A stretch of DNA of 16,339 nt from NCBI GenBank assembly GCA_003505715.1, contig DNXU01000496.1, positions 437 through 16,775 on the forward strand. Reading direction: 5' to 3'. Position 1 is the stretch's first letter; each line of letters begins with the position of its first letter. Made by a program: the position numbers and the translations under genes. Positions 1 to 5,129 of the stretch are shown piece by piece. The DNA comes from Cyanobacteria bacterium UBA8803 (GTDB taxonomy: Bacteria; Cyanobacteriota; Cyanobacteriia; Cyanobacteriales; Coleofasciculaceae). The notes under the pieces were generated by a model that made no database searches, was not told the DNA's origin, and worked only from the letters and a program-made list of their open reading frames with translations.

Positions 1-445
1 CACTTGCTTGGGAAGCGCTATATATTGCACGATCGCCTAAATGCTTGGCTTACCTCTGAGTTGGTAATTCCTTACCCAGTAAGCATTTAGCTTTATAAAT
101 TAGTTTTTCTTATCACGATGTTTACGGGAGAGCAAAAGCCATGATAGTACAAAGTCACTATCATGGCTTTTCATTACTAGCAAATGTAACAAATTGTTAA
201 AACCAATTTAGGGAAAAATGCTGAAGACAGTACAGCGGTAGTTAAGCCTTTAGCAGAATATACTTTGAAAACTAGTAATAAGGGCTGGGCTGGGGGAGTC
301 AGTAGCCTTAACCAGGCTAGTAAGAAATTCAGTAGTATTACCCTACTGCTAGATAAAAATATTGGCAAAAATTAAATGAAATCATAGTTCTGCTCTCCAA
401 CTGCTGGAGTCAAACTCTTAGAAAAAAAGGCTTCACCCAAAAAGT
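1..445. other. Non-coding leader region before the first gene
   Basis: No gene with a credible start was found here. It contains a long-range inverted repeat (CTAAATGCTT at 37-46 and AAGCATTTAG at 81-90) enclosing a smaller GGTAA/TTACC hairpin (63-76), and a strong terminator-like hairpin at 134-171. A plus-strand frame stays open from 190 to a TAA at 373-375 (about 61 codons) but has no ATG, GTG or TTG near its beginning, so it is not called as a gene. The rest, up to the start at 446, shows nothing I can name. Confidence 0.6.
134..171. terminator. Perfect 15-bp hairpin, bidirectional terminator-like
   Basis: AAAAGCCATGATAGT (134-148) is exactly complementary to ACTATCATGGCTTTT (157-171), leaving an 8-base loop. 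The A-run on the left and T-run on the right make it look like a rho-independent terminator readable from both sides. It probably ends a gene lying to the left of the window and insulates the cluster that begins at 446. Function is inferred from structure only. Confidence 0.65.
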
Positions 446-1084
446 ATGCAAGATCTACCAAAAGTTTCTTTGGAAGACATGACACTTTTCAGTCAGGTCT
501 GCCAAAACTTAGGAATTAGCCGCGAAATTTGCTCTAAAAGAATGGATTTTCTGCAAATTAAACCCTGGAAAATCAAGGGGCGCTTGTACCTAGATCCGGT
601 GCAAGTTAACCACATGAACAGTCTACACGAACATTATCAACAAAAGGGAAATTTTGATGGGTATCCCGTTCCCGCTCTATCAGAACCTTGGGCAGAAGAA
701 CTCAATAATAACCAGAGCGAAGCTACCGAAACTTCCCCAGAAGGAGTTATAGTTAAAGCAGAAGATCTCGCCACTGCCAGCCCACAGCAATTAAGCACTA
801 CCAACAGCCTCAGCTTTACTCCTGCGGTAGTGCGATCGCAACCGCAACCAAGTACAGACACAGCAGCGCTCAATAACTTAGTAGCTTCTGCTCAGAGCAA
901 AGCAGCTGGCGTATTAATTGCGGAGAATGTGCTGGCTCAGCAGTACATCCAAAACCCCGATCTGCTGCCGGATGAGTTAAAGGTAAAAATCGAAGAGTCT
1001 GCACAAATCCCGAAAATTGACCCTTTCGCATACGCCAGCTCGCTAATAAATTTAGTCCGAGCTGGCGAAAGGCTTTCAAGTTAA
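446..1084 (+). CDS. Small winged-helix/MerR-like protein, function unknown
   Basis: This 212-residue protein is not assigned to a named family. Residues about 8-65 read like a winged helix-turn-helix of the MerR/excisionase type: a first helix, the turn 'NLGISREICSKR' at 21-32, then a beta wing around 'KIKGRLYLD' and a helix beginning 'PVQVNHM'. Residues about 66-135 are low-complexity, rich in Ser, Thr, Gln and Pro. The end (about 138-205) is predicted helical and may mediate oligomerisation. No membrane segment is seen. The ATG at 446 has a purine run (AAAAAAAGG) about 14 bases upstream. The gene ends 20 bases before the ATPase gene, which suggests co-transcription. A DNA-binding or adaptor role for the ATPase is inference. 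Confidence 0.6.
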   Translation: MQDLPKVSLEDMTLFSQVCQNLGISREICSKRMDFLQIKPWKIKGRLYLDPVQVNHMNSLHEHYQQKGNFDGYPVPALSEPWAEELNNNQSEATETSPEGVIVKAEDLATASPQQLSTTNSLSFTPAVVRSQPQPSTDTAALNNLVASAQSKAAGVLIAENVLAQQYIQNPDLLPDELKVKIEESAQIPKIDPFAYASSLINLVRAGERLSS

Positions 1085-1104
1085 ACTTTCTCCTCCTAGC
1101 ATCA

Positions 1105-2091
1105 GTGAGTTGGGTTGTTGTGTCCAATGGGCTTTCGATAATTTCCCTAATAGCTGTATTAATTGGCCTGAGTATAATGTCTACGGGAAGTGGAAAACAG
1201 CCAACAGCACCTATTGACGAAACACCCACTGATGCTCAATCTACCATTCCCAATTCTGAATCTCCAACTCCTAGTTTTCAGTTCCGGCTTTACCGCCAAG
1301 CAGAACTGCTGCGAACAATTGCTAGTTTAAAAGCGAATAGCTGCCTGCTCCTAACTGGCGAAGAGGGTAGTGGGAAGACTGTACTTATGGAGGCTATATT
1401 CCAACACTTAACTGATGAAGGATTTATGGTGGCTTGTGTCGAACTAGCAACCACTAAACAAATGCTGTTGAACATATGCGAACAAACCAATATCGATACT
1501 TACACTTTGGAGGGAAAAGCCCTAACCATCGATCAACTTAAGGATGCAATCGTTGATTTCTTCAAGGAAAACGTAGCTTTTTTAGTGATAGACGATGCTC
1601 ACAGATTACCTCTACAATTCAGGCAGTGGCTCAAGGTTTTGAAGCGTAAAGGCGTATCGATGTTGCTCTTAGCAACCCGTCCGCCCAAGTCTGATATTTT
1701 TCTCAATCTGCCCAGGATTGAGCTGAAACCATTGCCGGAATATGCTATCCGGGAACTGATGGAGCAAGCTGCATTAGAGCGAGGATTGAAATTAGCCAAT
1801 CACGAGTTAGCCCAACTGCACGAACGTGCTGGGGGCAATCCGATGCTGGCTCAAAGAATCATCAATGAGGAGTACTTGGGACTGGATGTTGAGGGGGGAG
1901 ACCACGGGCGCTATAGAGATGCTACGCCCCTAGTGATTCTGGGAATAACTGTCTTTAGCATAAGCAAATTCTTTGCTTTAGGGATTAACGAGCCAATTTT
2001 ATATGTGCTTAGTGGTTCTATCAGTACTCTCTTGTATGGAATATATCGAATTTTGTTGAGTTTACCTGGTGAAAGTAAGAGGATTGAATGA
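1105..2091 (+). CDS. Membrane-flanked AAA ATPase, TniB/ExeA-like
   Basis: A 328-residue P-loop ATPase. Walker A is GEEGSGKT (85-92) and Walker B is FLVIDDAH (159-166). A sensor-1-like strand MLLLATRP (186-193) and a sensor-2-like RAGGNPML (241-248) follow, in the order seen in the ExeA/GspA, TniB and MuB group of AAA ATPases. What sets it apart is the membrane framing: a hydrophobic segment at about 3-25, then two at about 274-292 and 297-320. The ATPase core should therefore sit at the cytoplasmic membrane. The start is uncertain. GTG at 1105 keeps the first membrane segment but has no clear ribosome-binding site; ATG at 1177 (codon 25) would remove it. No transposase or TniQ partner is present, so a transposition role is not supported. 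Partners are probably the neighbouring winged-helix and YdjM-like proteins (inference). Confidence 0.72.
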   Translation: MSWVVVSNGLSIISLIAVLIGLSIMSTGSGKQPTAPIDETPTDAQSTIPNSESPTPSFQFRLYRQAELLRTIASLKANSCLLLTGEEGSGKTVLMEAIFQHLTDEGFMVACVELATTKQMLLNICEQTNIDTYTLEGKALTIDQLKDAIVDFFKENVAFLVIDDAHRLPLQFRQWLKVLKRKGVSMLLLATRPPKSDIFLNLPRIELKPLPEYAIRELMEQAALERGLKLANHELAQLHERAGGNPMLAQRIINEEYLGLDVEGGDHGRYRDATPLVILGITVFSISKFFALGINEPILYVLSGSISTLLYGIYRILLSLPGESKRIE

Positions 2092-2136
2092 TTGAAATAC
2101 TGAGTTACTTTCAATTAAGTTGGAAGTTTTTATGAA

Positions 2137-3171
2137 ATGATCGGCTTATCCCATATGATTATCGGGGGCACTACTGCTAGTCTTTTTCTCCAGTCCAGTG
2201 ATGCCACTGTGTTAGCCACAGGTGCGATCGCATCCTTACTCCCAGATATCGATATCTCAATTTCTCCAGCAGGGCGAATTTGTCCTTGGGTGTCGCGGTG
2301 GTTTGAGCGCCGCTTCCCTCACCGCAGCTGCACCCATTCTTTGGTTGCTAGTGGAATTGTTGCCCTAATCACCTACCCAGCATTGCTCTATCTCCAAATT
2401 CCCCTAGAACTTATCCATGCGCTGAACATAGGTTATCTCTTTGGTTGGTTGGCAGATATGTTTACAAAAAATGGGGTGGAAATGTTTTACCCGTCTCCAA
2501 GCCGTTGGGTTTGCCCTGGGAATAAAAATTTTCGGCTCAAAACTGGTTCTCAAGCTGAGTACGTTGTACTAGCATTGCTGGTAGTAATCGCTATCCTGGT
2601 TTTTCAGATTAACTCAAGTGGCGGATTGATGACTCAATTTAACCGCTTGATAGGTTCTACCTCTGGGGTGGAGCAGGTATATAACCAAAAAGGGAGTCAA
2701 CAGCTAATTTCCGTCCACGTTGAGGGAGTAAAGGCAATCGATCGCGCTCCTATCGTTGATGATTTTTGGATTATCCAGCAGCAGGGCACCGGGTTCATTG
2801 TCCAGGCAAAAAATGGGGCAATTTATAAGGTCGGCAAAGACCCAGACGTGCAGATTATCACCGAGAAAATAACTGCCAATCCCCAGTTGCCAGCCAAAAT
2901 CTCAATTGAGACGATTCGGCTGGATCTAGCTCAAGTTGGGAGAGCCCTCGTTCCCTTCGACCGTAAAAATGTGCTGGTATTTGTATCGGGAAAGATAACT
3001 GTTGATTACCCCGAAGAGTTGGCACTGGGATACGACCCCTATCAGTTTCGCTCCATCCGTGTTGAAGGTGATACCGTCACCTTGGAAGCCGCACCCTTGG
3101 GAGTGGTCTATCAGTCTTTGAACGAACAGTTGGGCACCGGTTATTTAGAAATAAGGAGCATTTATTATTAA
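2137..3171 (+). CDS. YdjM-family (DUF457) membrane metal-dependent hydrolase-like protein with extra C-terminal domain
   Basis: The first 160 residues match the YdjM/LexA-binding membrane-bound hydrolase family: His6 in SHMIIGG, LLPDID at 34-39, HRSCTHS at 62-68 and GYLFGWLAD at 99-107, with hydrophobic helices between. These His and Asp residues are the family's presumed metal ligands. A further membrane helix lies at about 141-157. Residues about 165-344 form an extra soluble domain, mostly beta, that I do not recognise; it makes the protein much longer than the usual YdjM core. GGAAG about 10 bases before the ATG at 2137 serves as ribosome-binding site; an ATG at 2132 in another frame stops at once. 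The gene lies 45 bases after the ATPase gene, in a likely operon. The substrate is unknown; some relatives respond to the SOS system, but no clear LexA box was seen here. Confidence 0.75.
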   Translation: MIGLSHMIIGGTTASLFLQSSDATVLATGAIASLLPDIDISISPAGRICPWVSRWFERRFPHRSCTHSLVASGIVALITYPALLYLQIPLELIHALNIGYLFGWLADMFTKNGVEMFYPSPSRWVCPGNKNFRLKTGSQAEYVVLALLVVIAILVFQINSSGGLMTQFNRLIGSTSGVEQVYNQKGSQQLISVHVEGVKAIDRAPIVDDFWIIQQQGTGFIVQAKNGAIYKVGKDPDVQIITEKITANPQLPAKISIETIRLDLAQVGRALVPFDRKNVLVFVSGKITVDYPEELALGYDPYQFRSIRVEGDTVTLEAAPLGVVYQSLNEQLGTGYLEIRSIYY

Positions 3172-3266
3172 GGTTCTTCAGTTTTAATATCTTTGCGTAA
3201 AATGCCTGCCTGCCGATGTAGAGCTTAATATGACCTACACTCAATTATTCATTATTCCTTGGTGTC

Positions 3267-3518
3267 ATGGCTTCTGGCATCTATGCAGTTGCTCACATCG
3301 GTCATCTCAAACTCTATGTCTGTGATGCTAGCAATATTCACAAAAAGTGGCCGCCCATACTCGCGCAACTTAACAGTGGCACCCATCCCTATACTTCGCT
3401 GCAAGCCGTGTGGAATGCTGAAGGAGGGAAGCGCTATTTTACATTCCATACCCGCAAAGAGCTGGCAAGCGATCGCGATATTTTAGGAATTGAGAAGCTC
3501 TTGGCAGAGCAAATATGA
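3267..3518 (+). CDS. Small GIY-YIG-like protein with altered active site
   Basis: An 83-residue protein that follows the GIY-YIG nuclease pattern along its length: GIY at 4-6, KLYVCDASNI at 15-24 (the usual form is 'K-Y-IG-S-NI'), HKKW at 25-28, then 'LNSGTHPYTSLQAVWN', which mirrors the family's 'GKH.N..LQ.AWN' helix. Tyr6 and Tyr17 fall where the two signature tyrosines sit in I-TevI. The glycine of YIG is Cys19, and the catalytic arginine position is Lys27. Glu76 may be the metal-binding glutamate. It may therefore be weakly active or domesticated for binding. The ATG at 3267 is the start; no good ribosome-binding site is visible. It lies 95 bases after the YdjM-like gene and converges on the 3545-4453 gene. 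Confidence 0.6.
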   Translation: MASGIYAVAHIGHLKLYVCDASNIHKKWPPILAQLNSGTHPYTSLQAVWNAEGGKRYFTFHTRKELASDRDILGIEKLLAEQI

Positions 3519-3544
3519 CAGTCAAAAAAAAGAGATGTCTTTAA

Positions 3545-4453
3545 TTAAGAGATCTTTTCACCAGGTCTGACAACTTTTAGGTAAGCTGGGTGTGGCGAAG
3601 CTGCTCCGTGTCCATGTTGTGTTGCTAGCGCCTTGTGTAGAGATTCCATCTGTGCCTGCATTTGTTGGAGTTGATGTTGGAGTTTTTCGACTTCCACGGG
3701 GGGAAGTGGGGTTACCTTTTTAGGAGGTTCGGTCGAACCTTTCCTAGAAGCGTAGGCCATGTAAGTTTGGGCTGAGGCAAACTTGGCTGCTGCGGTTTGC
3801 ACTTTTGCCTGAGGGGTGATCGCGGGTTGAGGATCGAGAGGAGAGGTGGTAATAATTAGCGGTTTAACTGTGGAAGGATCGTTAGGCTGAATATCGTTGA
3901 TCTTTTCAACGGGTTTTGTTGGGGTTGGCGGCTTTAACGCTTGAGCTGGTTCCGGTTGGGCTAGCCGATCTGGCACCTGAGTTGGTTCTGGTTTAGCTTG
4001 CGGCTCTGCTACTGGGTTTGGCTCTGATTTAACGCTCTCAGTCAATAAATTTGCTAGTTCCAGTTGGACTTCTTCATCTAAGAATGGAGCCAGTCCAGAA
4101 GCTGCCAACCGAGATTCCGATACTTTGAGAGCCTCTAACAATTCTTCTTTTTCCTTGAGATTTTGGGCCAGACCAGATAGTTGCTCCTCTGCTTGGGCTG
4201 ATTTGCGGGAAGAGGCTTGCCACCCCGTTACTGCTACGCTAGCGGTGCCAGCTGCCAAACTTAGGATACTAGCCAAGCCCAGGTAAGGAGGTGCAATATC
4301 TCTCAGCTGGCCAGAAAATACTGGTTCGTCTTGGAATTGGATGGTGATGGGCTGTTTGCCAAGAATGGCTAAGGGCAAGCTGAGTACGCCAAACACTGTT
4401 GCTGAGATCACTACTGGTGTAATGACGAATCTTCTGAGGGGAGAGCCAGTCAT
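3545..4453 (-). CDS. Two-helix membrane protein with coiled coils and a Pro-rich linker, function unknown
   Basis: This 302-residue protein is not recognised. It begins with a short basic head and a membrane helix (about 9-31), then a roughly 24-residue loop and a second membrane helix (about 55-78). A charged coiled coil follows (about 84-120, rich in Glu, Lys, Leu and Ala). After that come a long Pro/Lys/Glu/Gln spacer with repeated 'PEP-Q' pieces (about 140-245) and a final Gln-rich coiled coil (about 250-285) ending in a His-rich tail. Both ends probably face the cytoplasm, with the long C-terminal arm acting as a scaffold or tether (inference). AGGAAG (minus strand, 4462-4467) lies 8 bases before the ATG at 4453 and supports this start. 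It is convergent with the GIY-YIG-like gene, separated by 26 bases. Confidence 0.6.
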   Translation of the reverse strand: MTGSPLRRFVITPVVISATVFGVLSLPLAILGKQPITIQFQDEPVFSGQLRDIAPPYLGLASILSLAAGTASVAVTGWQASSRKSAQAEEQLSGLAQNLKEKEELLEALKVSESRLAASGLAPFLDEEVQLELANLLTESVKSEPNPVAEPQAKPEPTQVPDRLAQPEPAQALKPPTPTKPVEKINDIQPNDPSTVKPLIITTSPLDPQPAITPQAKVQTAAAKFASAQTYMAYASRKGSTEPPKKVTPLPPVEVEKLQHQLQQMQAQMESLHKALATQHGHGAASPHPAYLKVVRPGEKIS

Positions 4454-4713
4454 AATTAATACTTCCTAGTGACGATTTCCAGTATCAGTCGTGAAACTCA
4501 AAGAGAGGGAGGGCGAATTCAATCCGGTTCATTAGTACTCTTGAAAATTATATGGAAAGAGTTTCCTTGCATCTTGCCTGTACTTCTTCCAAGTTAGTAT
4601 GTTTTTTATGAAAGCGCTACAAAACTTGATGAAGTTTTTGTGAATTTACTCTCTACAAGATTATATTGCTACTCCTAGTGAATCTAATATGTATGAAACT
4701 TCGGTGGCCTAAC

Positions 4714-4749
4714 GTGATTATTCTTTATTGACAAGGTGATAATAATCAC
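4714..4749. repeat. Stem-loop with 9-bp arms
   Basis: GTGATTATT (4714-4722) pairs with AATAATCAC (4741-4749) across an 18-base loop that contains TTGACA (4728-4733). It could be an operator-like site or a transcript stem upstream of the glycosidase. No function is demonstrated. Confidence 0.45.
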
Positions 4750-4761
4750 ATCAAAAAAGAA

Positions 4762-4800
4762 CCTACAAACTAAACTGTAAGATAAAATTTTAGTTGTAGG
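4762..4800. repeat. Stem-loop with 12-13-bp arms
   Basis: CCTACAAACTAAA (4762-4774) pairs with TTTAGTTGTAGG (4789-4800) with one bulged base and a 14-base loop. It lies 12 bases after the previous stem-loop, so the two may form a paired regulatory or terminator structure. Confidence 0.5.
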
Positions 4801-5033
4801 TATTAGCAACCCTCTGTAGTCGAGACGTGTGAACCTTAATCAAGTTCCCCTACAATAACTCCAGCTCTTGTAGATTTAAGCCACAGTTTGCCAATTGTAG
4901 GCTACTTGTGGGTGTAGGCATCTATCAGAAGAGGGAACACCATCCAGCTAGATCGGGTCAGGTTAGATAGGCACGGTCAATAGCTCCTAATCACAGAATC
5001 AAAATTTCTTTCCCCCTCTCCCTTTCGTTCATC

Positions 5034-5095
5034 CCTCATCCCTCATCCTTCATCCCTATTTTTTCCTCATCCCTCATCCTTCATCCCTATTTTTT
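5034..5095. repeat. 31-bp tandem repeat, two exact copies, C/T-rich
   Basis: Copies at 5034-5064 and 5065-5095 are identical; each is built of CATCC pieces and ends in six T. A partial third copy of the CATCC pattern lies just upstream. The repeat runs directly into the first possible TTG of the glycosidase frame (5094), which argues against that TTG being the real start. Confidence 0.85.
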
Positions 5096-5129
5096 GAACC
5101 AAGTTAACCGCTTCATTGTTTACAACGCT

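Larger units (their letters stand above)
4454..5129. other. Long intergenic region between divergent genes, with stem-loops and a tandem repeat
   Basis: This 676-base stretch separates the minus-strand membrane protein from the plus-strand glycosidase and must hold both promoters. It contains two neighbouring stem-loops (4714-4749 and 4762-4800), a TTGACA hexamer at 4728-4733 with no convincing -10 box at the right distance, and a C/T-rich tract ending in a 31-bp tandem repeat (5034-5095). No RNA gene was recognised and no convincing coding frame was seen. Confidence 0.6.

Noticed and set aside
177..368. 63-codon minus-strand frame near the left edge
   Set aside because: It has no ribosome-binding site and unconvincing composition, and overlaps a plus-strand open frame; coding cannot be supported.
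1105..2091. Tn7/Tn5053-type transposition module based on the TniB-like ATPase
   Set aside because: No TniA/TnsB transposase, TniQ or terminal inverted repeats were seen nearby, and the ATPase has membrane helices.
4728..4756. Sigma-70-type promoter from TTGACA at 4728-4733
   Set aside because: The hexamer 17 bases downstream (TCAAAA) is a poor -10 box, so it was mentioned but not called as a promoter.
5094..5129. TTG at 5094 as the start of the GH5 gene
   Set aside because: It lies at the end of a 31-bp non-coding tandem repeat and has only a poly-T tract before it; the in-frame ATG at 5130 is more credible.
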